The position numbers and the translations under genes were made by a program. From CAXTPV01 sp964249405 (GTDB lineage: Bacteria > Pseudomonadota > Alphaproteobacteria > Acetobacterales > Acetobacteraceae), in NCBI GenBank assembly GCA_964249405.1, contig CAXUBX010000150.1, positions 1 to 5,249 of the forward strand: a DNA stretch of 5,249 nt, written 5' to 3'. The notes under the pieces are model-generated. The model was not told the DNA's origin, searched no databases, and worked only from the letters and a program-made list of their open reading frames with translations. Below, in pieces: positions 1 through 5,249 of this stretch (position 1 is its first letter; the number at the start of each line of letters is the position of its first letter).

Positions 1-443
1 ACGCCCGGGTCCGGTTCGCGAGCGGCGTGGTCGGCGCGATCGAGGCGAACTGGATCGCGACCGGGCGGAAGATGCAGCACGATTTCGAGGTTGCGGGATC
101 GCGGGGATCGATCGCGTTCTCGCAGGAGCGCTTCAACGAACTCCAGCTCTACGACGCCGCCGACCGGGCGGGACGGCGCGGCTTCCGCACGGTTCTCGCC
201 GGGCCGGAGCACGAGCCGTACGGCGCGTTCTGCGTCGCGCCCGGCCACCAGATCGGCTTCAACGACCTCAAGGCGATCGAGGCGCGCGACTTCATCGGCG
301 CGATCGCGGGGAACGAAGCGGGACATGCCGACTTCGACGAGGGCGTCGAGGTGCTCCGGGTGGTGGACGCGATCCACCGCTCGTCGCGCGAGGGCGGCCG
401 GCGCGTCGCACTCACCCCGAGCCGGGAGGTCGAACCGGGATGA
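1..443 (+). CDS. Gfo/Idh/MocA-family oxidoreductase, C-terminal part (5' truncated by window)
   Basis: This is the C-terminal end of an NAD(P)-dependent sugar or cyclitol dehydrogenase; codons are in frame from base 3 and the stop is TGA at 441-443. The visible 146 or so residues are the substrate-binding C-terminal alpha/beta domain of the family: a beta-strand stretch ending in ANWIATGR, then the typical EVAGSRGSIAF turn, a loop with GFRTVLAGPEHEPYG, then GHQIGFNDLKAIEARDFI, and a final helix with EVLRVVDAIHRSS. The Rossmann domain and the EKP catalytic lysine motif lie upstream of the window, so the exact substrate cannot be read. The next gene overlaps it by ATGA, and that gene's Shine-Dalgarno sits inside this one, which suggests translational coupling. 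Family assignment is secure. A role on inositol isomers or another polyol is inference from the neighbours. The first ATG or GTG codons in the window are internal and should not be taken as the start. Confidence 0.9.
   Translation, partial: ARVRFASGVVGAIEANWIATGRKMQHDFEVAGSRGSIAFSQERFNELQLYDAADRAGRRGFRTVLAGPEHEPYGAFCVAPGHQIGFNDLKAIEARDFIGAIAGNEAGHADFDEGVEVLRVVDAIHRSSREGGRRVALTPSREVEPG
424..430 (+). promoter_or_regulatory. Ribosome binding site of the iolG-like gene
   Basis: GGGAGGT lies 9 bases before the ATG at 440, inside the end of the upstream reading frame. It supports that ATG as the start and the ATGA overlap as a genuine coupled junction. Confidence 0.7.
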
Positions 444-1441
444 TAGGGATCGCGGTGCTGGGCGCCGGACGCATCGGCAAGGTCCACGCGCGGAACGTCG
501 CCGCCGCGCGAGGCTGCCGGCTGGTCGGCATCGCCGATCCGTTCGGCAGCGCGGCCGAGGAGCTCGCGGCCGCGCACGGATGCCGGGCCGAGCGCGACCC
601 GGAGGCCCTGATCCGGGACGACGCGGTCGACGCGGTGATCGTCGGCACGCCGACCGACACCCATGTCGCGCTGACGCTGCTCGCCGCGCGGGCCGGGCGC
701 GCGGTGCTCTGCGAGAAGCCGGTCGATCTCGTGACCGGACGGGCCGAGGAGGCGGCGGACGAGATCGAGCGGACCGGCGCCCGGGTCATGGTCGCGTTCA
801 ACCGGCGCTTCGACCCGTCGGCGATGGCGCTCCGTCGCGCGATCGATGCCGGCGCGGTCGGCGAGGTGCGGCAGGTCGCCATCACGAGCCGGGATCCGGA
901 GCCGCCGCCGGCCGACTATCTCCGCCGCTCCGGAGGCCTGTTCCGCGACATGACGATCCACGACTTCGACATGGCCCGCTTCCTTCTCGGCGACGAGCCG
1001 GTCGAGGCGATGGCGATGGCGGACTGCCTCGTCGATCCGGCGATCGGCGAGCTCGCCGACAGCGACACCGCGATGGTGCTGCTGCGGACCCGGTCGGGAC
1101 GGCAATGCCAGATCAGCAACTGTCGCCAGTCCGCCTACGGGTACGACCAGCGCCTCGAGGTCTACGGGTCGCGCGGCATGCTCCTGAACGACCACGTGCG
1201 CGCGACCACGATCCGGGCCTTCACCGCCGAGCACACCGAGGCGCAGGAGCCGCTGCTCGACTTCTTCCTCGAGCGTTACGAGCTCGCCTACCGGAACGAG
1301 CTCGCGCAGTTCGTCGAGGCGATCGAGCGGCAGACCCCGATGCCGGTCACGGTTCGCGACGGCGTCCAGGCGCTGCGGATCGCCGACGCCGCAGCTGCTT
1401 CGTGCACGACCGGGCGTGCGGTCCGGATCGTCACGGCATGA
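440..1441 (+). CDS. iolG: Inositol 2-dehydrogenase-like oxidoreductase (Gfo/Idh/MocA family)
   Basis: Predicted cytoplasmic NAD-dependent dehydrogenase that would oxidise myo-inositol (or a close cyclitol or sugar) to the 2-keto form, the first step of inositol catabolism. The 333 residues match the usual family length. Visible features: N-terminal Rossmann motif GAGRIGKVHA (8-17); acidic D33 at the end of the second strand, consistent with NAD preference; TPTDTH (70-75); catalytic-lysine motif CEKP (91-94, K93); MVAFNRRFDP (117-126); and GGLFRDMTIHDFDMARF (165-181), whose D170 and H174 have the spacing of the catalytic Asp/His pair of Bacillus IolG. The C-terminal half has the CQISNCR and YGYDQRLEVYGSRGM signatures seen in IolG-type proteins. 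The start is set by ATGA overlap with the upstream gene plus a good Shine-Dalgarno at 424-430. The stop again makes an ATGA (1438-1441) at the junction with the next gene. The family is certain. The inositol substrate is likely, but scyllo- or chiro-inositol or another polyol is possible. Confidence 0.85.
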   Translation: MIGIAVLGAGRIGKVHARNVAAARGCRLVGIADPFGSAAEELAAAHGCRAERDPEALIRDDAVDAVIVGTPTDTHVALTLLAARAGRAVLCEKPVDLVTGRAEEAADEIERTGARVMVAFNRRFDPSAMALRRAIDAGAVGEVRQVAITSRDPEPPPADYLRRSGGLFRDMTIHDFDMARFLLGDEPVEAMAMADCLVDPAIGELADSDTAMVLLRTRSGRQCQISNCRQSAYGYDQRLEVYGSRGMLLNDHVRATTIRAFTAEHTEAQEPLLDFFLERYELAYRNELAQFVEAIERQTPMPVTVRDGVQALRIADAAAASCTTGRAVRIVTA

Positions 1442-1459
1442 CCGCCGACCCGAACGCCC

Positions 1460-1465
1460 GGGAGG
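1460..1465 (+). promoter_or_regulatory. Ribosome binding site that decides the SDR start
   Basis: GGGAGG ends 8 bases before the ATG at 1474. The alternative ATG at 1438, which overlaps the iolG-like stop as ATGA, has only a weak CGGA about 10 bases upstream. This favours 1474, although 1438 is in the same frame and cannot be excluded. Confidence 0.6.
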
Positions 1466-1473
1466 CGCGCTCG

Positions 1474-2283
1474 ATGTCCGACCTGTCGGGGAAGGTCGCG
1501 GTGGTGACCGGCGGGACGCAGGGCCTCGGGGCCGCGATCGCGCGGACGTTCGCCGAGCGTGGCGCCGCCGGCCTCGTGATCTGCGGACGGAACCGCGAGC
1601 GGGGCCGCGCCTCGGCCGCCGCGATCGAGGCGGCGACCGGAACCCGCTCGATCTTCGTCGAGGCCGATCTCCGCGAGGTGCGGGCCTGTCGCGAGGTGAT
1701 CGCGGTCGCCGACCGGATGTTCGGCCGCGTCGACGCCCTGGTCAACGCGGCCGGCATGACCGATCGCGGCACCATCCTCGACACCACGGAGGCGCTGTTC
1801 GACAGCATCTTCGCGGCCAACGTGCGGGCGCCGTTCTTCCTGATGCAGGAGGCGATCCGGATCATGCGGCGCGAGGCGATCGAGGGGACGATCGTGAACA
1901 TCGGATCGATGTCGGCGCTCGCCGGCCAGCCGTTCATCGCCGCCTACTGCGCCTCGAAGGGCGCGCTCGCGACGCTCACCCGCAACACCGCGTTCGCGCT
2001 GCTCCGCAACCGGATCAGGGTGAACGGCCTCAACATCGGCTGGATGGCGTCCGAAGGCGAGGATCGGATCATGCGCGAATATCACGGCGCTCCGGACGAC
2101 TGGCTCGAGGCGGCGTCGCGCGAGCAGCCGCAGGGGCGGCTGATCGATCCGTTCGAGGTCGCGCGCGCGGCGGCGTTCCTGTCGAGCGCCGAGTCCGGCC
2201 TGATGACGGGCTCGGTGATCGAGTACGACCAGAGCATCTGGGGTGGTTACGAGAGCGGGCCGACCCCGAAGGCGGCATTGTGA
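1474..2283 (+). CDS. Short-chain dehydrogenase/reductase (classical SDR)
   Basis: Cytoplasmic NAD(P)-dependent oxidoreductase of 269 residues, the normal classical SDR size. It shows the cofactor motif TGGTQGLG (12-19), an acidic D65 in the adenine-binding region, NAAG (91-94), N116, catalytic S145, and the YxxxK pair Y158/K162. The N-terminus begins a few residues before KVAVVTGG, as is usual for SDRs, which with the GGGAGG at 1460-1465 supports ATG 1474. A start at ATG 1438 would add 12 residues and give an ATGA overlap with the preceding gene. The usual PG after the catalytic helix is replaced by I188-G189 in NGLNIGWM, and the tail has an MTGSVIEYDQSIWGGYES segment where most SDRs carry a GG(x)xxD motif. 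It sits between an inositol-dehydrogenase-like gene and a sugar importer, so a polyol or keto-sugar substrate is likely, but I cannot name it. It could be an isomer-specific cyclitol or sugar dehydrogenase. Confidence 0.88.
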   Translation: MSDLSGKVAVVTGGTQGLGAAIARTFAERGAAGLVICGRNRERGRASAAAIEAATGTRSIFVEADLREVRACREVIAVADRMFGRVDALVNAAGMTDRGTILDTTEALFDSIFAANVRAPFFLMQEAIRIMRREAIEGTIVNIGSMSALAGQPFIAAYCASKGALATLTRNTAFALLRNRIRVNGLNIGWMASEGEDRIMREYHGAPDDWLEAASREQPQGRLIDPFEVARAAAFLSSAESGLMTGSVIEYDQSIWGGYESGPTPKAAL

Positions 2284-2316
2284 ACGCGCCGTCGTGAGGG
2301 AGCGCCGGCGGCCGGT

Positions 2317-2329
2317 ATCGTGGAACGAT
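2317..2329 (+). repeat. Short perfect dyad ATCGT-GGA-ACGAT before the transporter genes
   Basis: ATCGT (2317-2321) and its reverse complement ACGAT (2325-2329) are separated by three bases. The dyad lies 47 bases before the binding-protein start, in the only long gap of the operon. It could be half of an operator or part of the 5' leader, but arms of five bases are common by chance and no second copy was seen. The operator role is a guess. Confidence 0.25.
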
Positions 2330-2343
2330 CGCAGCGACGGAAT

Positions 2344-2362
2344 GGCCTGACCAACAAAGGCC
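2344..2362 (+). other. Weak leader hairpin GGCCT/AGGCC before the binding protein
   Basis: GGCCT (2344-2348) can pair with AGGCC (2358-2362) around a nine-base A/C-rich loop, with one further T-G pair outside. It lies just upstream of the ribosome binding site of the binding-protein gene. The remainder of the 2284-2376 gap shows no convincing -35/-10 pair, terminator or small open frame. Stability would be modest, so a regulatory role is uncertain. Confidence 0.25.
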
Positions 2363-2367
2363 GCAAC

Positions 2368-2376
2368 AGGGAAGGA
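2368..2376 (+). promoter_or_regulatory. Ribosome binding site of the sugar-binding protein
   Basis: AGGGAAGGA precedes two in-frame ATGs. The AGGG part is 5 bases before ATG 2377 and the AGGA part is 6 bases before ATG 2383, so either can be the start, a difference of only two residues. It argues against the upstream in-frame GTG at 2320, which would place 19 extra polar residues before the signal peptide. Confidence 0.65.
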
Positions 2377-3345
2377 ATGACGATGACGACACTTCGCGGT
2401 CGGTCGGCGGCTCGGGCGGGAATGCTCGCGGCGCTGTCCTCGTTGGCGTTCGCGGTTCCGGTCGCGGGCCGGGCGCAGCCGGCCCGGCATTTCACCTTCG
2501 CGATGATCACGCACGGGCAGCCCGGAGACACGTTCTGGGACATCGTGCGCAAGGGTGCGGAGGCGGCCGCGAAGAACGACGGCGCGAGACTGATCTATCT
2601 CGCGAACCCGAACGCCTCCGGCGAGGCGCAGCTCGTCACCAACGTGCTGCAGCAGCACGTCGACGGGATCGCGCTGACGCTCGCGTTCCCGGACGCCGAG
2701 GAGCCGATGGTGGCGAAGGCGGAGGCGGCCGGTGTCCCGGTGATCGGCTTCAACGCCGGCAGCGACGACTGGAAGCAGGCGCACCTGATGACGTTCGTCG
2801 GCCAGGACGAGATCATCGCCGGCGAGGCGGTCGGCGACCGGCTGAACGCCGAGAACGTCAAGAGCGCGATCTGCGTGGACCAGCAGCAGGGCGCGGTGCA
2901 GCTCGCCGAACGTTGCCAGGGCATCCAGAAGACCTTCCACGGCACGCTCACCGTCCTCTACGTCCCCGGCTACGACATGGCGAGCGCGCAGTCCCGGATC
3001 GTCGCCAAGCTCCAGCAGGACACCAGCGTCGGCTACGTCGTGACGCTCGGCGCGCCGTTCGCGCCGACCGCCGTCACGTCGGTGCAGATGGCCAACAGCC
3101 ACGCGAAGGTGGGCACGTTCGACCTCACGCCGCGCGCGGTCACGATGATCCAGCAGGGCAAGATCCAGTGGGCGGTCGACCAGCAGCCCTGGGCAGAGGG
3201 TTACCTCGCGATCGACCTGCTCTGGCTCAACCGGGCGAACGGCAACGTCATCGGCGGCGGCAAGGCCGTGCTGACCGGACCCGCTTTCATCACCAAGGCC
3301 AACATCGACGTCGTCGCCGCGTTCGCCAAGCGCGGCACGCGCTGA
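2377..3345 (+). CDS. Periplasmic sugar-binding protein of an ABC importer (ribose/inositol-type, Peripla_BP_4)
   Basis: Solute-binding component of the importer encoded here; 322 residues from ATG 2377 (320 from ATG 2383). The N-terminus is a Sec-type signal peptide: arginines at 7, 9 and 13, a hydrophobic core at about 16-30 (MLAALSSLAFAVPVAG) and a probable cleavage near A33 (AGRA-Q). There is no lipobox cysteine, so a soluble periplasmic protein of a Gram-negative cell is expected. The mature part has the family pattern: ITHGQPGDTFWDIVRKGAEA (44-63), a DGIALTLAFPDA stretch (96-107), GVPVIGFNAG (119-128), FVGQDE (140-145), VTLGAP (222-227), TFDLT (247-251, D249) and VDQQPW (267-272), typical of ribose/galactose-type two-lobe proteins. 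C166 and C180 could form a disulfide. The permease and ATPase follow directly. The ligand cannot be read; inositol, another cyclitol or a pentose/hexose all fit, and the IolG-like neighbour favours a cyclitol. Confidence 0.9.
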   Translation: MTMTTLRGRSAARAGMLAALSSLAFAVPVAGRAQPARHFTFAMITHGQPGDTFWDIVRKGAEAAAKNDGARLIYLANPNASGEAQLVTNVLQQHVDGIALTLAFPDAEEPMVAKAEAAGVPVIGFNAGSDDWKQAHLMTFVGQDEIIAGEAVGDRLNAENVKSAICVDQQQGAVQLAERCQGIQKTFHGTLTVLYVPGYDMASAQSRIVAKLQQDTSVGYVVTLGAPFAPTAVTSVQMANSHAKVGTFDLTPRAVTMIQQGKIQWAVDQQPWAEGYLAIDLLWLNRANGNVIGGGKAVLTGPAFITKANIDVVAAFAKRGTR

Positions 3346-3348
3346 CCG

Positions 3349-3373
3349 ATCCGGGATCCCGGCCATCCCGGAT
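3349..3373 (+). repeat. Perfect 9-bp intercistronic hairpin
   Basis: ATCCGGGAT (3349-3357) is followed by loop CCCGGCC (3358-3364) and the exact reverse complement ATCCCGGAT (3365-3373). It starts four bases after the binding-protein stop and ends immediately before the GGGGGAGG ribosome site of the permease. An alternative fold is the self-complementary 12-mer at 3351-3362 (CCGGGATCCCGG). There is no T-run after it, so it is not a standard intrinsic terminator. The position fits the known pattern in which a stem-loop protects binding-protein mRNA and lowers downstream permease expression, as described between malE and malF. That role here is inferred. Confidence 0.6.
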
Positions 3374-3381
3374 GGGGGAGG
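3374..3381 (+). promoter_or_regulatory. Strong ribosome binding site of the permease
   Basis: GGGGGAGG ends 7 bases before ATG 3389 and abuts the right arm of the hairpin at 3349-3373, so folding of that hairpin could affect ribosome access. It fixes the permease start. Confidence 0.7.
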
Positions 3382-3388
3382 ATCAGCG

Positions 3389-4441
3389 ATGACCACCGCC
3401 GCAGACCGCTTCGGCCAGCCCGTCGCGCGACGCACGACGGCGAGGCAGGCGGCCTGGAAGCGGGTGCTGAAGCGGCCCGAGATCGGTTCGGTCGGCGGCG
3501 TGGTCCTCGTGTTCGCCTTCTTCTGCGTGGTGGCGCCGCCGTTCCGGCAGGTGGCCGCGTTGACGACGATCCTGTACCAGTCGGCCACGATCGGCATTCC
3601 CGCGGTCGCGGTCGCGCTGCTGATGATCGGCGGCGAGTTCGACCTGAGCGCAGGGGTCGCGGTCACCACCGCCTCGCTCGCCGCCGCGATCTTCGCCTCC
3701 GAGATCGCCGGGAACGTCTGGGCCGGCATCCTGGTCGCGCTCGCGCTCGCGCTCGGCATCGGCTGGCTGAACGGCATCCTGCTCGTGCGCACCAGGCTGC
3801 ACAGCTTCCTCGTGACGCTGGCGACGTTCCTGATGCTCCAGGGCCTCAACATCGCGATCACCAAGCTGGTGACGGGAAACGTCGCGACGGAAGACATCAG
3901 CGGGTTGCCCGGCTTCGATGCCGCCCACGCCGTGTTCGCGTCGAGCATCCGGCTCGGGCATGTCTCGCTCAGCATCGTGGTCGTGTACTGGATCGTCTTC
4001 GCGCTGCTCGCGACCGCGGTCCTGCTCCGGACGCGGGTCGGGAACTGGATCTTCGCCGTCGGCGGCCAGGTCGACAGCGCGCGCGCGGTCGGGATCCCGG
4101 TGCGGCACGTGAAGATCGGCCTGTTCATGCTGGTCGGGTTCTCGGTCTGGTTCACCGGCATGCACATGCTGTTCGCCTACGACACGGTGCAGTCCGGCGC
4201 CGGGATCGGCAACGAGCTGCTCTACATCGCGTCCGCCGTCGTCGGCGGCTGCCTGCTCACCGGCGGCTACGGATCCGCGATCGGCTCGGCCTTCGGCGCC
4301 TTCATCTTCGGGATGACCACCGAAGGCGTGATCTACGCCGACTGGGATCCCGACTGGTTCCAGTTCTTCGTCGGCGCCATGCTCCTGCTCGCGACCGTCT
4401 TCAACGGCTGGCTCCGCGACCGTGCCAGCAGGGGCCGGTGA
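3389..4441 (+). CDS. ABC sugar importer permease (BPD_transp_2, RbsC/FrcC-like)
   Basis: Inner-membrane channel subunit of the importer, 350 residues, a normal length for this family. After a basic cytoplasmic N-terminus (about 1-32) come hydrophobic segments at about 33-51, 61-80, 88-107, 111-133, 138-157, 193-213, 243-265 and a long region through 275-345, consistent with eight to ten membrane spans. GGEFDLSAG (81-89) corresponds to the GGIDLSVG signature of ribose-type permeases, and AVGGQVDSARAVGIP (223-237) is the conserved cytoplasmic coupling loop that contacts the ATPase. The C-terminus ends in basic residues (RDRASRGR). The start is supported by GGGGGAGG at 3374-3381. The stop is separated from the ATPase ATG by a single base, so the two should be translated together. 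Presumably it works as a homodimer with two copies of the single-domain ATPase. The substrate is unknown, most likely a cyclitol or monosaccharide. Confidence 0.92.
   Translation: MTTAADRFGQPVARRTTARQAAWKRVLKRPEIGSVGGVVLVFAFFCVVAPPFRQVAALTTILYQSATIGIPAVAVALLMIGGEFDLSAGVAVTTASLAAAIFASEIAGNVWAGILVALALALGIGWLNGILLVRTRLHSFLVTLATFLMLQGLNIAITKLVTGNVATEDISGLPGFDAAHAVFASSIRLGHVSLSIVVVYWIVFALLATAVLLRTRVGNWIFAVGGQVDSARAVGIPVRHVKIGLFMLVGFSVWFTGMHMLFAYDTVQSGAGIGNELLYIASAVVGGCLLTGGYGSAIGSAFGAFIFGMTTEGVIYADWDPDWFQFFVGAMLLLATVFNGWLRDRASRGR
4430..4434 (+). promoter_or_regulatory. Ribosome binding site deciding the ATPase start
   Basis: AGGGG lies 8 bases before ATG 4443, inside the last codons of the permease. 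The in-frame GTG at 4422 would give seven more residues but would overlap the permease by 20 bases and lacks an equally good site, so ATG 4443 is preferred. Confidence 0.5.
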
Positions 4442-4442
4442 G

Positions 4443-5231
4443 ATGGCGGACGGATCGGAACCGATCGTGGCGCTCCGAAACGTCTGCAAGAGCTACGGCA
4501 GCTTCGCGGCCCTCCGGAACGTGAGCCTGTCCGTCAGACGCGGCGAGGTGACGTGCATCCTCGGCGACAACGGCGCGGGCAAGTCGACGCTGATCAGCAT
4601 CATCGCCGGGCTGCAGCGGCTCGACGAGGGAGGCTACGACGTCGACGGCAGGCCGGTCGCGTTCGCCTCGCCGCGCGACGCCCTCGATCTCGGGATCTCG
4701 GCCGTCTACCAGACGCTGGCGCTGGTGCCGCTGATGTCGATCTGGCGGAACTTCTTCCTCGGCTCGGAGATCACGCGGACCGCCGGCTTCGTCCGCACGC
4801 TCGACGTCGCGGCGATGATCGAGACCGCCGGCCAGGCGCTTCGCCAGATGGGGATCGACATCGACGACCTGGAGCAGCCGGTGGGCACGCTGTCGGGGGG
4901 CCAGAGGCAGGTCGTCGCGATCGCGCGCGCCGTGCATTTCGGGGCCCGCGTGCTGATCCTCGACGAGCCGACGGCCGCCCTCGGCGTCACGCAGTCGGGG
5001 ATCGTGCTCCGCTACGTGGCGCAGGCGGCGCGCGAGCAGGGGGTCGGCGTGATCTTCATCACCCACAATCCGCATCACGCCTACATGGTGGGCGACCACT
5101 TCGTGGTGCTCGCGAGGGGCGAGGTCGCGCTCGACGCGCCGCGGTCGGAGCTCAGCCTCGAGGACCTGATGTTCCACATGGCGGGCGGCACCGGGCTGAC
5201 GACGCTCGAGCACGAGCTCCGACGGCCGTAG
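4443..5231 (+). CDS. ABC importer ATP-binding protein, single nucleotide-binding domain (FrcA-like)
   Basis: Cytoplasmic ATPase that energises the importer, 262 residues. Motifs in order: an aromatic Y18 of the A-loop, Walker A GDNGAGKST (41-49), Q-loop Q90 in AVYQTLALVP, signature LSGGQRQ (150-156), Walker B VLILDEP with D174 and E175 (170-176), D-loop-like TAALGVTQSG (177-186) and switch histidine H208 in ITHNPHH. All catalytic positions are intact. Ribose, galactose and xylose ATPases (RbsA, MglA, XylG) usually carry two fused domains of about 500 residues. This protein has one, as in FrcA of rhizobial fructose uptake, so it should act as a homodimer. The LDEPTAALGV sequence and the C-terminal LEHELRR tail resemble ATPases that pair with BPD_transp_2 permeases. 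The stop at 5229-5231 is followed within three bases by another possible start, so the operon may continue. Confidence 0.93.
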   Translation: MADGSEPIVALRNVCKSYGSFAALRNVSLSVRRGEVTCILGDNGAGKSTLISIIAGLQRLDEGGYDVDGRPVAFASPRDALDLGISAVYQTLALVPLMSIWRNFFLGSEITRTAGFVRTLDVAAMIETAGQALRQMGIDIDDLEQPVGTLSGGQRQVVAIARAVHFGARVLILDEPTAALGVTQSGIVLRYVAQAAREQGVGVIFITHNPHHAYMVGDHFVVLARGEVALDAPRSELSLEDLMFHMAGGTGLTTLEHELRRP

Positions 5232-5233
5232 AC

Positions 5234-5249
5234 ATGCGGGGCGCTGCCC
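5234..5249 (+). CDS. Possible start of the next operon gene (cut by window)
   Basis: An ATG two bases after the ATPase stop opens a frame beginning MRGAA that runs off the window. The close spacing fits the rest of the operon, but no clear ribosome binding site precedes it and five codons cannot identify a product. It may be chance. Confidence 0.25.

Noticed and set aside
97..120. Repeated GGATCG units near the start of the window
   Set aside because: They fall inside conserved coding sequence (GSRGSIAF) and reflect codon choice, not a repeat element. Similar GATCG strings occur all over the window.
91..1437. A long + strand open frame in the SDR's frame, running through both oxidoreductase genes into the SDR
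   Set aside because: The part before 1438 is Arg/Ser-rich and overlaps two genes with clear family motifs in other frames. Only the SDR portion is real, so it is not a fusion protein.
2305..2315. CCGGC-G-GCCGG as a terminator after the SDR
   Set aside because: A one-base loop cannot form a stable hairpin as written and no T-run follows. In such GC-rich DNA this palindrome is likely chance.
2279..2321. TTGTGA (2279-2284) and TATCGT (2316-2321) as a sigma70-like promoter
   Set aside because: The spacing is 31 bases, far from the usual 16-18, and the first element overlaps the SDR stop codon.
2320..2376. GTG at 2320 as the start of the binding protein
   Set aside because: It adds 19 polar residues ahead of a normal signal peptide and has no suitable ribosome site, whereas AGGGAAGGA sits just before the ATGs at 2377 and 2383.
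1288..4167. A 959-codon open frame on the - strand across the SDR, binding-protein and permease genes
   Set aside because: Its translation is low-complexity, rich in Arg, His, Asp and Ala, with no recognisable domain, and it lies opposite several well-supported genes. Long antisense frames are expected in high-GC DNA because stop codons are rare.
3383..4489. A 368-codon - strand frame opposite the permease
   Set aside because: The product is an acidic, Glu/Asp/Arg-rich shadow without hydrophobic segments or motifs, while the opposite strand encodes a textbook permease.
4401..5213. A 270-codon - strand frame opposite the ATPase
   Set aside because: It is the complement of a gene with every ABC ATPase motif intact, and its composition is typical of a high-GC shadow.

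Overview
The window is a stretch of high-GC bacterial DNA. All recognisable genes lie on the + strand and are packed tightly. It reads as part of a sugar or cyclitol (most likely inositol-type) uptake and oxidation operon. The strong third-position G/C bias and Gram-negative style points to a high-GC proteobacterium, with Alphaproteobacteria the best guess. The main clue is that the solute-binding protein has an ordinary cleavable signal peptide with no lipobox cysteine, whereas actinobacterial binding proteins of this kind are usually lipoproteins. This is inference from gene style; there is no rRNA or other marker here.

Layout. (1) 1-443: the C-terminal part of a Gfo/Idh/MocA-family NAD(P)-dependent oxidoreductase whose N-terminus lies outside the window. 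(2) 440-1441: a complete second Gfo/Idh/MocA oxidoreductase with the hallmarks of inositol 2-dehydrogenase (iolG-like). It overlaps gene 1 by ATGA. (3) 1474-2283 (or from 1438): a classical short-chain dehydrogenase/reductase. (4) 2284-2376: a 93-base gap, the only sizeable non-coding stretch. It holds two weak dyads and the ribosome binding site of the next gene, but no promoter I can defend. (5) 2377-3345: a periplasmic sugar-binding protein. (6) 3346-3388: a short gap with a perfect 9-bp hairpin directly before a strong ribosome binding site. (7) 3389-4441: a membrane permease of the ribose/inositol (BPD_transp_2) type. (8) 4443-5231: a single-domain ABC ATPase. (9) From 5234: a possible start of a further gene, cut by the window edge.

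How they work together. The binding protein, permease and ATPase form a complete carbohydrate-uptake (CUT2-like) importer in the order binding protein, permease, ATPase, as in the rhizobial FrcBCA fructose importer. The ATPase has one nucleotide-binding domain rather than the fused pair of RbsA/MglA, so it would have to dimerise. The three upstream enzymes are all NAD(P)-dependent dehydrogenases and would oxidise or interconvert the imported polyol. The IolG-like gene makes inositol or a related cyclitol the best substrate guess, but the downstream inositol genes (iolB, C, D, E) are not in the window, so the substrate is unproven.

Nothing here looks like a wholly new system. There is no CRISPR array, mobile element, tRNA, rRNA or phage gene. 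The points most worth checking are the intercistronic hairpin between the binding protein and permease, the three-dehydrogenase set beside the importer, and the Pro-to-Ile change in the SDR's usual PG motif.
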